In this document: positions 37,338-50,469 of the stretch, piece by piece
Numbering within the stretch: the stretch's first letter is position 1
Layout: each line of letters begins with the position of its first letter
Assembly: GCA_029582165.1 (NCBI GenBank)
Contig: CM055870.1
Coordinates: 4,365,332-4,429,331, forward strand
Length of the DNA: 64,000 nucleotides
Reading direction: 5' to 3'
Source of the DNA: Portulaca oleracea
Lineage: Eukaryota; Streptophyta; Magnoliopsida; Caryophyllales; Portulacaceae
Translations under genes and position numbers: made by a program
Notes under the pieces: model-generated
What the model was told of the DNA's origin: nothing
Database searches by the model: none
What the model saw: the letters and a program-made list of their open reading frames with translations, nothing else

Positions 37338-40300
37338 ATGAAGAATAGCAAGTGTTTGTCCATTCTCTATCTCCTACTTTTCATAGCAAGTCTACATGCT
37401 TCATTTTCAGTTGTCTCTATTGAAGCAAGGAAGAGTAGTAGTAATAAGCATCACCACCACAAGCAGAAAAATGGCAAATCTTGCAAACATAACAAGCCAA
37501 CCCCAGCTGCCCCGTTGTCGCCTCCTTCTGATTCGAGCACCTTCAATGTCCTCTCTTTCGGGGCCATAGGCGATGGAGCCACCGATGATTCACAGGTAAT
37601 TATTACCCTAACTCCTTTTGTTTCATAATAGCGGTCACTTTAGTTTGATGACTTTTAACCATATATGTTTACAAAAATTACATCATTGTACATTCAACAA
37701 TTAATGGTTCAAGTTTACAGAAGGTAAATCCACATACCCACATAACGACTTATTAATAATATGGAATAGAGCGAGTATATACAATGTCATGTTGATACTC
37801 ACATAATTGTGTAATTGACAATATGTACCAACACCCAGCATATATCCTTGTACTGTAAGCTCTAAGGAGGTCAAGATTTATACAACATAGTATTGTTTTA
37901 TATCTCTTACAAAAAGGTATCTAGAACACTGCGCGCTGTTGTAGTGTACTACAAAGTTGGAGGTTGGAGATAGATTAATTACTTTGAGAAAACAAAACTT
38001 CTCAGAAGTTTCTTGCATTGTTTATGTATATAGGTTTTAGATGACAGTTTTTATTGATCACTTACCAAAAATTCATGTTTTTGGTTCGGATTAGTTAGTA
38101 TAATCGAGCAAGGCCGAAATGAATATGTTAGCCTGTCTATATTAACAGTGATGATGATCGTTGAAGTACGTTTGCCTACATTAGAATCTCCTTAAACCCC
38201 ATAAAAACGGGACTCATATTGAAAGTTGATGCTCTTATTGATTGATCAAGAGATAGCTAGATATATGCTAATTAAGAGTGTTGAAATGATTTCAAATGTT
38301 GGTTGAATATATATATATATATATAGGCATTGACAAAAGCATGGGAAGCTGCATGCAAAGTGACAGGGGCAACTGTGGAAATTCCAGCAGGATACAAGTT
38401 CTTCATTAAGCCTATAACCCTTCAAGGACCTTGTATGCCACAACTACAACTTCAGGTTAATTAGTTTCCCTTCATTGAAATCACAAATCATTACACAACT
38501 ATGTTATTGCTGAATGATGGCTTGATTAATTTAAGTATCTTGATGAAATAGATAGATGGGACAATCATAGCACCTCCAAAAGTAAGCTCCTGGCCTAAAT
38601 CTGGTCTATTTCAATGGATTAATATCAAATGGGTACACAACTTCACCATCCAAGGCTATGGAGTTGTTGATGGCCAAGGCTCAGAGTGGTGGGCTTCTTC
38701 CCATCCCAGTAAAAGTCCCAAAGTAAGTAGAATTAGTTACCTTTTTTCTTAGTTATTGTTCCCTTCTTTTCAGTTTATCTATCGCTTGTTAAATGTTTCA
38801 CGGTCTCCAACTTCCTTCTTTGACTAACAATTTCACACATATCTTTTGAAAAAAATTTACAATATTATACAACATTTTTTCGTGACGAATCTAATGATAG
38901 CAGTTTCGTATACAAAAATGTTGTATATGTTGAGAAATTAATGTTCAAAGTTTTCAAAGTTTGATTGATGCATAAATCTAGGTGACCGATAAAATGAGAT
39001 GAGTAGTATATTTTATTTAAACCTTATCTAGGTTGTCATATTTCATAACTGAACTTAATTTTAATGTATAATTAACTCTTCTAAAAAGTAAGTTGGGGAA
39101 AACAAGCCCTTAAATTTGTTCGTGAACTCTAACTATTTGGCAGTGAAAGAAGCACAAACTAATCATGCATCCTTCTGTTTTTTGATCATTACTTGCAGAA
39201 AGGATGTCAACCAGCACATATTCCAAGCGTGAAACCAACTGTAAGTTACTTTTACTTAGCTGTAATATTTTCTTCCTCTAGCTTCTTAATTAACTCTTCT
39301 TAAAAATAAGTTAAGGAAAATAAAAAAGTGTAGACAGATATTGAAGAATGGAGAGTGTATGTTTGGTTTCATTTTACTATAAGATATCTGTGTACGTGCA
39401 CGCTTCTTTCTTGACATTCAACCATGGATGCAGGCATTGAGATTTTATGCTGCCAATAACATAATTGTTCGTGGTATTACAATAGTCAATAGTTCTTTAT
39501 GCCATTTGAAGTTCGACAATTCGGTAGGAGTTAAGGTTCAGAATGTCTCAATTTCTTCGCCAGAGGATAGTCCTAACACCGATGGGATTCATCTTCAAAA
39601 CAGTAGAGATGTTGAGATACACCATTCCACCATTGCTTCTGGTAAGTACTTCGAAGTCACTCTTAATTAGTTGGGGTTTAAGCAGATACCGAAGCCATAA
39701 TTACGTTTAAACGGGGTGTAAACTGGATGTAATAGTTTCAGATGATGATAGTACTAAAAATCCAATTAATTTTACATATTTTGTAATACCATATGGCATA
39801 TACTTGCAGTATATATTATACGTCATCACTTGATGGAGGCCGTTGCCCCTTTCCGACCTCCAATAGCTTCTTCTCTAATTTTATGCAAATTATACCATAC
39901 ATCGTGGAGGACCTACCTACTTAGGTTCACCACATGTATTAAAACAACTCTTATTTTACGTGATGAATTTATATAGAAAAGAATTGACAAATTTCTAAAA
40001 TATTGATGATTTTGGCCATAATATTGTTAAATTAATGACATTTTATAATTATTACTGTTTTTTTTGGTAAATATTACAAAATGTATCATACAGCGACTGT
40101 GGTTTTAAGGGCTTTTTTTGGTTTACTCTCATGATTAAATAATTAAATTGAACTTAATTATAAAAAAAAATACTACTATAAAAAAAAAAAAAGAGAGAGA
40201 ATATGAAGGCGCGGCTGATGAACTTTCTTGGAAACGGTTAACGGTTTAGCACGAAACGGTCACCTTTAAACTAACTTTTGAAAAAGTTAGGCGCTGTAAA

Positions 40301-42139
40301 AGGAATCTAGCTGGGCAGGGGGTCCAGAACCTGAGCGTTTACCTCCCCACTGATAATAACTGTAAAACATCCCTTCAAAAAAAAATAAAATAAATAACTG
40401 TAAAACATGCAGCCTGTGAAAAGATTACATTTTTCTGGTAATCTTACCTTTTAACTACCTACCTTATTAGTTATTATTAATTACTGCAATTTGCAAAACA
40501 AAACTACCGATATTATGATAATCTAGTTGTCACAGTATACACTGTATTACTATATTCTAGGAATCAGATGCATGTCAGAACCATAGAACCTAACTTTGAT
40601 GATAATTAATTAAGTTTAATTAGTGAGAAAAGTAGGGCTAATTATGTTAAATTACTTTAATTATTATGTGAGCAGGAGATGACTGTGTTTCCATTCAAAC
40701 TGGTTGCTCCAATGTTCATGTTCACCATCTTACATGCGGTCCTGGTCATGGTGTAAGGTACTAAAGCTTCCCCCCCTAATTAACCACTCACTTTTTTTTA
40801 TTGTTAAGCAATGTGATTAGTGATGATTAATTTGGGGGTTCCCATGCTAGCTTTTTCACCTAAATTTGTCGGTAATTCTCTTCTATTATATTTCTCTTGT
40901 ACTCAAATCTTATGTGAATTGAAATTTGTGTCTCGTGATTTTTAATTAAATTTAAAAGATAGAGAAATGTTACATCAAATTCCTTATATATTATTTTTAA
41001 TATAGTAGAACAAGACATTTTTAATTAATTTTAAAAGGTAAAGATTGTTACATTAGATTCCTTACACCTTGTTTTAAATATAGTATAAATTTTGAAATAT
41101 TAGATTTTACTGCAAGGATTTATAGTTATTAGCTTAAAGTTCTTTTACTTGCAAGGATTTTCCTTCAAGTCAATTAAAATACAATAGCAGATACGAGTTG
41201 GTTGTTATTCCCAAATCGAGAATGCAATTCTAGCTTAAGCAAACTTTAATTTCTTAGGATTTAATTAAACTTTTCAAATTAATTATCCTAAATGACATTT
41301 TCTTTATTGCTTGATCAATGCAGCTTGGGAGGATTAGGGAAGGATAGAACATTGGCTTGTGTTTCTGACATCGTCGTGGAGAACATTCAAATGCAAAACA
41401 CTCTATATGGAGTCAGGATCAAGACATGGCCGGTATGTTCTCACTTTATATGACTGTGAAATAAAAAACATCTTGTCATTTACGTGCTTATATATTGAGT
41501 TTTTTTCTGCTTATTTTGACTGAATTTAACTTAGTTTCCTTAACCTAGTCTAAATATTTTGTAATGGTATTTTGCATGACTCATTTTGTACGGCTTAATT
41601 GAACTTATTTTTCTTAACTTATTTTAAATTGTACTTATTTTGAGAAAAAAATAAGATGAAGAGAATATGCCCTTGCAAGTACAGAACATGTAATTAATTA
41701 TATTGCTAATTATTTTCTCTAGGGAGGAATCGGATCAGTGAAGAACATATCATTTTCAAGCATCCAAGTATCGAATGTGAAGGTTCCCCTAGTAATAGAC
41801 CAATACTACTGCGAAAACAACATCAACTGCAAAAACCAATCGGGGGCAGTGGCGATATCAAGCATCGAATACAACAAAATACGAGGGACTTATTCAACGC
41901 AACCAGTACACCTAGCTTGTAGCAACGATGTCCCTTGTACTGATGTCAATCTAGTTGACATTCAATTAAAGCCAGCAACTAAAAGCAACCAAGGTGGTGG
42001 GACCCAACAAGTCGTCTGTTCCAACTCGTATGGGAGGACTAAGGCTCCTTTGGTCCCCTCAAGCATTGATTATTGCCTGAGGGATACCAGACCAATGGTT
42101 AGGATTGCTACGCATCATGAAAAGTTATGTCAACAGTAA
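37338..42139 (+). CDS. Polygalacturonase (glycoside hydrolase family 28), copy 1
   Basis: Eight exons join in frame to 471 residues: 37338-37595, 38327-38455, 38552-38722, 39199-39240, 39434-39641, 40676-40757, 41324-41432 and 41723-42139. A signal peptide (residues 1-30) is followed by a basic His/Lys-rich linker ([16 protein letters not shown]), then the GH28 parallel beta-helix. The four family motifs are intact: SPNTDG, GDDC, CGPGHG and RIKTW, which include the catalytic Asp residues and the substrate-binding Arg-Ile-Lys. Family knowledge: secreted enzyme that hydrolyses demethylated homogalacturonan in the cell wall during expansion or separation. The His-rich linker places it near PGX3 and the At1g23460/At1g70500 clade (from memory). 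It is a paralogue of 50947-58269, with the same intron positions. Confidence 0.95.
38755..39010. mobile_element. Decayed Stowaway-like MITE in polygalacturonase 1 intron 3
   Basis: It contains family interior sequence such as CACGGTCTCCAA, GTTGAGAAATTAATG and TTTGATTGATG. The terminal repeats are badly worn. Confidence 0.45.
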
Positions 42140-42224
42140 CGACATTAAGGACATTTAAATTAAGATTGCTACGCATCATGAAAAGTTATGTCAACAGCAA
42201 CGACATTAAGGACATTTAAATTAA
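42103..42224 (+). repeat. 61-bp tandem duplication over the polygalacturonase 1 stop codon
   Basis: 42103-42163 is repeated at 42164-42224. The unit carries the last 11 sense codons, the stop and the start of the 3' UTR. The copies differ where the first reads CAGTAA (stop) and the second CAGCAA. Confidence 0.95.
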
Positions 42225-43840
42225 CTCGTTATTAATCTCAAGTAGAACTTGACTATTGTTTCAACTTTAATTTCTAGTGTGCCTAATTAAGTGGCTTGAT
42301 CTGTATATTTTTTAAGGTCTAGTGGCTTATGTACATGGGTAATATGGTGTGTTTGTTGGGGTACTCTTGGCTAGCTAGGTGAAATGAAGCTACTTCTTTT
42401 TTAGTAACTTTGTTACATATGGATAACTATAGGCCTATGTATTTGCCTGAGTTGCCTGTGGCATAGTAGCTCAGTGGACTAAGTTATTTATGTGGATTAC
42501 TAGTAATCTAATGTTGGTATGATCGGTATAATATAAAAGGTCTGCATTAATATTACTCGTTCCATATCTAAACTTTTATCGCCGTGGAAATTGTATGATT
42601 AATTTTTGAAAATTTTAACTGTAAATTTCTCAGCTTATTACAATGATTTATCATTATAATGAAATCACTGTTATTAGCTTCATAATGAGAAATACTTTCA
42701 TAAAACTACAATTTATAAGTTTTGTATATAAACTATGAAAAGTCAAAAGTGATATTTAACGAACAGAGACATGTATATAATGATAATGGTAAGTTAACTA
42801 TCCTTATGTGGTAACTATTAGTCTATTATCATACATTCAGGATAATTGAGTTTAAGGGTTGACCCATCAAGCAAACATACCAAAAATAACCCAGCTAAAC
42901 ATTGAGGTTTTAGAATCCGTAAATTTCATTGGTAATCTATAGGTAAATTAAAGTTACCCAAATTTCTCCAAAAGTATCAAACTTTACCTAAATCTATAAT
43001 TATCACAAATTTTGCAACTTACCCATATATACCCAAATCTACCATAATTTATCGAAAATTAATTTTACCTTACCTTAACTTCCCAATGAAATTTACAGAT
43101 TCTTAGTTTGTGAAAAATGAGGGGATCTAGTAGGTGTTGATGTGGTAAAGAATAAAAGTTTTATTTATTTTTCTTATTTTTGTTTTAGGCTGCCCATTTG
43201 TCCTGCTATCTCAGCTTGCTGGGTCTCCTCATTTTCACAAATTAGAACCTCGAAATCTTACTAATATTTTATGGTCCATTTATTTGATAGGCCATCCACT
43301 CGTCCCTTAAAGTCAATTATCCATACATCTATACCCCTAATTTCGAAGTGCAGCTCAACTACTGATTATGAACACAACTAGGTCTTGCAATGAGCTAGGT
43401 AGGTACCTATGGACCCATGTGGGTGGGCCTAAAAAATATGGGCTCTCCTCGCTTAAGCTTTAACTAGAGCTAGTAAAATTTTGTCCGACCTGGAAAAGAT
43501 GGGTTAGGACACAAATTTTTTATGAGAATTTTGATATTGACCGAATATGTGAACATAAATTTTTTTTTTCTATCGTCCAAATCTAATTTCGACCCAAATT
43601 TTGCTTTATGCGAACTGTCCAACTGGGTCCAACGAAATAAAATCATGTCTAAACATGAAATTTTAGTCCGAATTTTGACATTAACCGAATTTATTGAACC
43701 AGATTTTTGCCAATGCTAGCTTTAACGTAGGCCGGTTTGAAATGGGCCTGCGTGTATATTAAGTGTCGCGGGCCTATCATCAGATTAACATATGGGCTCC
43801 CTATCAATATTTTCGGGCGGCCCAGCGCAAAACAGTCATT
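42225..43840. other. Spacer between polygalacturonase 1 and DAP3
   Basis: No gene. It holds a decayed Stowaway-like MITE (about 42550-42775), an inverted-repeat element with AGAATC ends (42912-43106), and an AT-rich segment at about 43465-43725 that resembles those at 12930-13200, 32280-32400 and 63470-63845 (phrases such as AAATTTTGTCCGA and CCGAATT). Confidence 0.6.
42912..43106. mobile_element. MITE with AGAATCCGTAAATTTCATTGG ends
   Basis: The left end at 42912 pairs with CCAATGAAATTTACAGATTCT at the right, about 20 of 21 positions matching. The interior is made of TTACC/GGTAA repeats. Relatives without clear ends may lie at about 9568-9700 and 57705-57790. Confidence 0.7.
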
Positions 43841-44779
43841 TCCTCCCGCCCTCTTTCTCTCTCTAGAACACTGACCCGCTCCTTCTCACTCCTCGTGCTC
43901 TCTCCTCGCAAAACCCTAAAAATGGCGATTTTGTCTTTCTCTCTCTAGAACACTGGTAATTTTTTTACTTGTTCGAATTCGATTCAGCGTTAGGGTTTAG
44001 TTTGTCCCCGTTCCTAAAGCAATCGCGTTGTTTTTGCAGAGGAACAGTTGGAAGCGCTGTCTTTCCTATCGATCTCCACTGCTGGGAAGTTAATTGAATT
44101 CGACGGTTCGAACTTCGATTCAGTGATCTCCTCCTCAGGTTAGAACTCACAATCACGCTCTTAACCAGTATTTGTAGTTTTATGGTGATCTGATAGTTGT
44201 GGTGCATCCACATAAATGTTTGTAGGGCTTAATCCAGTGAGTTACACTTGAAAATGTTGTTTGGGCAAGCATTGAATTAAATGTCTACTATTTGTTATTC
44301 AGTGGTCTTGGTATTAGTATTGATTCTTACTTGAGTAAATGCTAAAATTTTTGAAGTGACAGACTCTGATTGTGTGTCTTTAGACTCTTTATGAAATGGA
44401 AAGGAAAAGGGTGTCACATTCTGGTGGTTAGATTTTGAAACAGAAAATGCAATCTAATTGAAGAAATGCTCCTCTGATTGCTTCTCTCACTTACTCTAAT
44501 GAACATGGTAATTGAAATTGTAACTTGAAGTTGTTACATGTCGGTTCAGCACTCGCTAGCAATATATTTTACATGCACCTGGAGTTTAGGGTTTAGGGTT
44601 ACTCCCGGACATCTACAAGTTAACAATCACTCTATTGAGAATTAACAATCACACTGTTGAGAGTGAGCAATCTGATATATGCAATTGATCATACTATTTG
44701 GAGCACAAATTCTGAGAGGACCTAATAAATTTGATTAGCAGGGAGTAGTTGAGGCTGAAGGATCTTTCGTTTTGATCAA
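43840..44779 (+). promoter_or_regulatory. DAP3 5' leader with probable introns and a short upstream ORF
   Basis: A likely leader: exon to 43955 (donor GTAATT), exon 44040-44138 (between GCAG and GTTAG), exon from 44742 (after TTAGCAG). The first part carries an eight-codon upstream ORF (43922-43948). A 22-base repeat, TCTTTCTCTCTCTAGAACAC plus TG, occurs at 43852-43873 and 43934-43955, the second ending at the proposed donor. GTTTAGGGTTTAGGGTT at about 44584 is only two telomere-like units. These borders are inference from splice consensus. Confidence 0.5.
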
Positions 44780-47700
44780 ATGTGGCGGTCTCTGCTCCGA
44801 GCTGCTGTTACTACGACACGCAACCATCACTCCGTATATCTTGCTGATGCCACTGCCAGTACTCTAGGTTTTATACCTGCAGCTACTATCTCAGCAGAAA
44901 ACCAAACCTCAAGCTTATGCCGGTATTACTCTGCTAAACCCTCAAAATCGTCACTTGCAAAGGTGAAGAAGAAGACAAAAAACGACTCCAGATTAGATGA
45001 TGTGGGCGGTGGGTCTTCTGCTGAGGTGGATGCTGATGTGGAGGGCGACCGGCTACGTATTCAGAAGCTGGCCGAGGATGAAAAGGACAAGTCTTTGGAT
45101 GTGGGCCTGAATGGCCGTCCTCTCTTCACTTCCACCACTTCGCTTTCTGAGCTTACTCACAAGGATACTTGTTCTTACATGAAGTTCAGGTTCAACTTGC
45201 CTCCCTTTCCAATTATTTGATGTTTCCTTGTATGAAGCCATTTCTTTTTCGCTGACAATCTCTGTGATTGGAACCAAAAAAAAAAAAAAGCATGGAGGAA
45301 CTAAATGCAGTGTTGCCAGAGGGATTGCCCATTGGAATGCTGAAAGAGTTTGAGGACTCAAAGCGATGTGCCTTGCTTGTCCGGCGGAGCTTTCTGGATC
45401 TTCGTGATAATTTCAGGCGCATTGTGGATCCTCCTACGTGGTCATCCAACAGCAAAGGTAGTTTTTGGAAGTTCATGGTTTCCCTCTTCATTTCAAGACC
45501 ATTCCTTTTCACTTTCTTCTACATGGAAGTATTGCCCTTGCTGTTCTCCTTAAACCCTAGATTTGTATAAATAATGGCGATGTCTTGATTGTTCAATGGA
45601 ATTTCATCTTGGTATTATTCAATCAGATTTCACTTATAGAGAACAGTGAACATCTTATCTGTTTCTTCTCTTGTGTATATAGAATCAGTGGCTTTGGCTG
45701 CACTCTTTGCATCTATGAAGCCTACACTGCATTGTAAATAAAATGACAATCATTTTCCTATGATGAGATGATCTATGGTCAATCATAGATGTGTCATGTA
45801 TACCGCATGTTTGTGAGCTTAGAAGATTCTTTGAATCACAATTGGTTCAATAATATGGATTATGGAGCCCCCACAAGATGCTGTGTGGGATCACATTGGG
45901 TTGTGGTTGCATGGGGAAATCAGTGTACAGTGTTTTAAATCTTGTAGTTGCGGTGATCATGCTTGCTCCTGAAATTAGCATTCTTGAGCATTCATCTTTG
46001 TTTACTCCTGTAACATAATGCTTATCTGGTTGTTACATTTATTGCTTCTGATCATCTTATCTTGTTATAAGTTCTCATAGTGAAATGTTTGATATTCTCA
46101 GAAGTGACCTGTCATAATTCTTATTTCTTATGCTACCTCTGTACCTTATACCAGTCTTGTATTCTACTCCATATTTTTTTTATTTGGTTTACTTTCTTTC
46201 TTGATTCTTCTCCTTTGTGTTAAGGAGAGGTAGTGCTATATAATGTTACTCCGACTCCATTTTCTCTGTGGTACCCGTGTCGGACCCTTGATACCTGGAC
46301 AAGGGTATGACACTCGACACTTCAAATTACAATGAAAATGTATCAAATTTCTTTTAAATAGCCAAGTCCGACACCCGCATTCGTGTCTGATATGGACACG
46401 CGTACCCGAGTCTGAGTAACATTTTGTAGCCAGTGCTCATCTCATGGCCAAAATCCTAGTAGCATGTGCTGACATAAGTTAATATTGCTTCTAGTTTGGA
46501 AGTCTGATACAAAGCAATGCCTTTTGATTTAGTGGATTTGGTGGATCACCTTTATTTTGGTTGTACAGAACTTTGTACGATGCTTCATAAGCATCTGATC
46601 TTTTCATCCTATTATTAATATATCTTATTTTCCTATCAAAAAGTCTGATAGAAAGTAATATAAACATTTTTAATGTTGTCACTTGTCAACCTTCCCAGCT
46701 CCAAAAGTCCGGAAACAAATTGTCTTGGATGGTCCCCGTAGCTGTGGAAAGAGCATTGCACTTGCAATGCTTGCTCATTGGGCTCGTGATGAAGGCTGGC
46801 TGGTCTTTTACGCCCCTAAAGGTCGTGATTGGACACATGGAGGGTTTTTCTACAAAAATCCTCAAACTGGGTTATGGGATACACCTGTTCAGGCTGAAAA
46901 TGTTCTGAAGGCAAGCTTTTATCCCTGTTTTTACTTTGTACTACGTTCAGGGATTTGAATGTTATGCTAGATGTTCAACCCTGGCTTTTACTAATAGAGG
47001 GGTTTTCACAGAGAAATCATGGAATTCATATATATATATATATACCTGTGTAGTTGCATTTTTTTGTGGTGTAATTTGTTGCACATATAGGCGACTTTGG
47101 TTGACATGCGGAACTTATAAAATGGCATGACTAGTAAAAAAGTCTTACACTTGACACCTTTTCTGTAGGACTTCCTGCTATTTAACGAATCTCGTTTGGG
47201 GCAACTCCCATGTCAAATAAATGATCCTATTCCCTTGGGGGAAGGTGCTGGTGTGGGATTCTTGAAAGGGGCAGATTCCATGGCGATGCCGGAGGGTTCT
47301 TCTTTATATGATCTGGTCCAAACAGGGGCTACTAAGACCCACGCTGCTGTTGGAGTGCTAGTCCGTTTGCGAAAGGAGCTGTCACTGGTGAAAGATGTTC
47401 CCGTGCTTCTTGCAATTGATCAAGTGAGATATTTGTACCATAACTTGGTGAACTGGATGGCTTGGATGTTATCTGACAAACCTTATATGTTCACCTCTTT
47501 GGCAGTACAACAGCTGGTTTACGTTCAGTGGGTACGAGGAAGCGGTGACACCCCGTTCCTGCAGACCGATTCACGCCAGAGAACTTGCATTGGTTAGTAC
47601 TTGGATGCTGACCTAGTCCATGCCCCCTTTATTTTTGCACATTCTCACAGGCATTGGTGCTGACACCATTTGCCGTGTGCTACTTCTATCTGGTGGGCTG

Positions 47701-48683
47701 AAGGTTTTGGGTTTGTTACAGTTTAAGAAGTACCAGGGGCAGAAGTTTCTATGTTAGAAAGCTGATAGTCATACTAATTGTTCAAGTTTTCTGTGTAATG
47801 TATTCAGGTGAATGCTTTCCGGTCTATGAAGCCCAATGACATGATGGTTGGGTCATTCTCACACTCAACTGCAGTGGGCAAGCTGCGTAAAGACCTGCCA
47901 GATGTACCAACTGATGCTCGTGTTGATTTCCCTAGATACACCCTTGAGGAAGCTGGCGCTGTTTGCCATTACTACCTCAGGTATGCCTGTCTAATTAATG
48001 TGGCTATTCACAATACTCGAGTTATGTTGTGTATTGACAGAGTTAAATGGCACAAGTCGTATCACATATGAACTTGTCCTGTTATAGTGTGCGCATTTTG
48101 CTTCTTTCAATGGGCAGCAACTGTAAATGTTGAAACTGAAACACCTGGAAATTATGCGGATACTAGCATAGACGAGGCTATTAAGGGACGGAACGGAGCC
48201 ATGCCCCCCCTCAATTTCTTGTGTATAATATATATTTTAAGTATATGATGTTACGAAGTATGTAAAATTGATCAGATTTTAGCATGATCGTCCTCTGAAA
48301 CTACTAAATCTAGTCCATAGCGCCCCCTTAAATGTAAACTCTGGCTTCGTCTCCGGATACTAGTGTTTGATTTTTCCGTATCTTAGAACCATATGGCCAA
48401 GGGCCTTGTTTATGGCTCAGGGCGAAGTATTGCTATTGTGTTGCTCTCTCTAAACGTGTTCATTATAAATGCATGCTTGAACCTTGTTATGATCCTCTAA
48501 ATACTTTTGCTGCTTTCCGAACTCGAAATTTGTATCACAAGCTGCTTCATTTGTTGTTTCTCAATTGATAGGCAAAGGCTCATCCGTAAAAACGCATTCA
48601 CAGAGGAGAAATGGAAGAAGATATACTTCCTTTCAAATGGAAATGGATCAGAGATGAGATGGCTAGCGCCGTTGATATGGTGA
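44780..48683 (+). CDS. DAP3: Small mitoribosomal subunit protein mS29 (DAP3)
   Basis: Seven coding exons join in frame to 471 residues: 44780-45189, 45291-45457, 46699-46910, 47169-47423, 47506-47592, 47808-47980 and 48572-48683. The N-terminus (MWRSLLRAAV, Arg-rich, then CRYYSAKPS) looks like a mitochondrial targeting sequence. The P-loop is GPRSCGKS (exon 3), followed by FYAPKGRDWTHGGFFY, LLAIDQYNSWFTFS across exons 4/5, SCRPIHARELA, and DMMVGSFSHSTAVGK. Family knowledge: GTP-binding protein of the mitochondrial small ribosomal subunit head. Oddities: intron 3 uses a GC donor (AAG|GCAAGC), and the intron 1 acceptor follows a run of about 14 A instead of pyrimidines. It lies between the two polygalacturonase copies, in the same orientation. 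Confidence 0.93.
48170..48362. mobile_element. Probable small element in DAP3 intron 6
   Basis: A segment bounded by GGGACGGAACGGAGCCATGC and CTCTGGCTTCGTCTCCGG. The inverse of the right end (CCGGAGACGAAGCCAGAG) loosely resembles the left. Such GGAGCCA/CCCCCC segments are common repeats in plant genomes. The classification is uncertain. Confidence 0.45.
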
Positions 48684-50469
48684 AAACTGAAAAGATACCA
48701 ATGAGTTCAGGTTAGGTTGTTTTGGCGATTTCTTCCATTGATTCACATGTATTCCTCTAAATTTTGATCTTGGGGGACTTACTACTTAGGAATAATAATT
48801 TTCATGTTGTCTCACCCCTTTGTAAGCTTGGTATTATTTAGTGATGACATTTTCCTGCTTTTCTTGGTGCCCGTATATTTAAGGTGGGCAAGACTCTTAC
48901 CATCCTTCACCCAACTTTGAATCATTGTGTTTGTAAGTCTAAAAAGTTCGATGCTTTTGCCGTATTAGCAAGGAAAATTCGGTCATTCCTCGAGTTCAGT
49001 GAGTGATTATTTTGCCACAAGTGTGTGTGGCTTCATCGAATGATTTGATGGTTTGATGAGAGTTTTAAAGTTTCATATTGTTCGATGAAGTTATGTACTA
49101 ATAACTAATTTGACAAAGCAAATTGCGAAATTCGATTGGTGGTAGAGTATTGAAATCTAAAGATTCAGTAGTTTAGTTTACTCTAGTACAATTGTAAAGC
49201 TGGCTTATTATTATCTCAATTCCTATAGTTCTGTTTGCTGTAATTCGATTTTCTCTTTTTAAATTTGTTCATTAATTGGGTCACTCTTATGGATTATAAA
49301 TCTAGTGAGCAAATAATTGGGGAAAAAGGATAATATAAAGATTAAATTACGCCCAAGTAACAAAGGCCTTGAAAACGGACTCATAAACGCCTAAATTTAT
49401 TGTCACTAATTAACTTGAAATATTGACTTTCGGACAACAGATGAGTTTTTATCCTTATGTTATGCGGTACTACCCTTAAAGTTACCATAAACAGGTTTGC
49501 ATATATTTACACAATGACAAAAGACTTCGAAATAAAAGGCCAAACCATCGAAAATTGGCTTACAAACATGCCACATGGCATGTTTTTATATACAAACAAA
49601 TGCTCACCAATGGACTCGTTAAGACATACACATAATCTGACATGTTCTCTATATACAAAATTCTATCTACTTTTAGTAACATTTCTAGTATAGGTTCTAT
49701 TTATATGGTATTTTGATTAAGGAGATTTTAACATATGTAACCTTACCTCGATAAGTATTATTATCAGTTGGGAATACCTTTTTTTTTTCAAAATAAGTCT
49801 AAAATCAGTTAAGTTAAATTAAAAAAATGCTTCATTAATAAGTTTAGAAAACACATTTGAAATAGATCTTGTTAAAATAAGCGGAAGAAGTATGCCCCAG
49901 CATTAGTATGGATGAATAGTCAATACAAATTGAGTTCAAATGGTTTAATTTGACAGATATTTCTTCTTAATAAGATTTTGAATTTGAGTGAAATGAATAA
50001 AAAGGTTTCACAATAGGAAAAGCTTTACGCCTTTACCAATATACTCCCTCCGTCCCAAATTAATTGACATTTTGACTAAATTTTAATCGTTAATTATTCA
50101 CAAATTATAATGAGTTACAATATGAAATTACCTCCATTATAATTTTTTGTAAAATATCTTTCTGATGATGGCAATTTTATATTGTAATTCATTGTAATTT
50201 GTGAGTAATTAACGGTCAAGATTTAGTCAAAGTGTCAATTAATTTGGGACGGAGGGAGTAGATATTAGCAATAACTCAACTTTAACACTGTCAATAATCG
50301 TGGTTCAGGTTCATGAGTTGTTTTAAAGTATAGAAGTTAGCTAAATTTAGCTCTTATTTCCATTAAATTAAATAGAGCCTTTAAAGTTTTTTTTTTTCAA
50401 CAATAAAAAAAACTAACTAACAAGGTATTTTGATAATTTGACATATATAGCACATAAACTACGAAAATT
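48684..50469. other. Spacer between DAP3 and polygalacturonase 2
   Basis: No gene recognised. AT-rich; contains the well-preserved MITE at 50044-50258. The open frame at 49457-49693 has no recognisable protein. Confidence 0.6.
50044..50258. mobile_element. Well-preserved Stowaway-like MITE, 215 bp
   Basis: Inverted repeats of about 53 bases (CTCCCTCCGTCCCAAATTAA, with only a few mismatches to the inverse of the right end) are flanked by TA. Matching inner segments let nearly the whole element fold as a hairpin. It is the best-preserved such element in the window. Confidence 0.92.

Noticed and set aside
44584..44602. Telomere-like GTTTAGGGTTTAGGGTT
   Set aside because: Only two units; such short interstitial repeats are common near plant gene starts.
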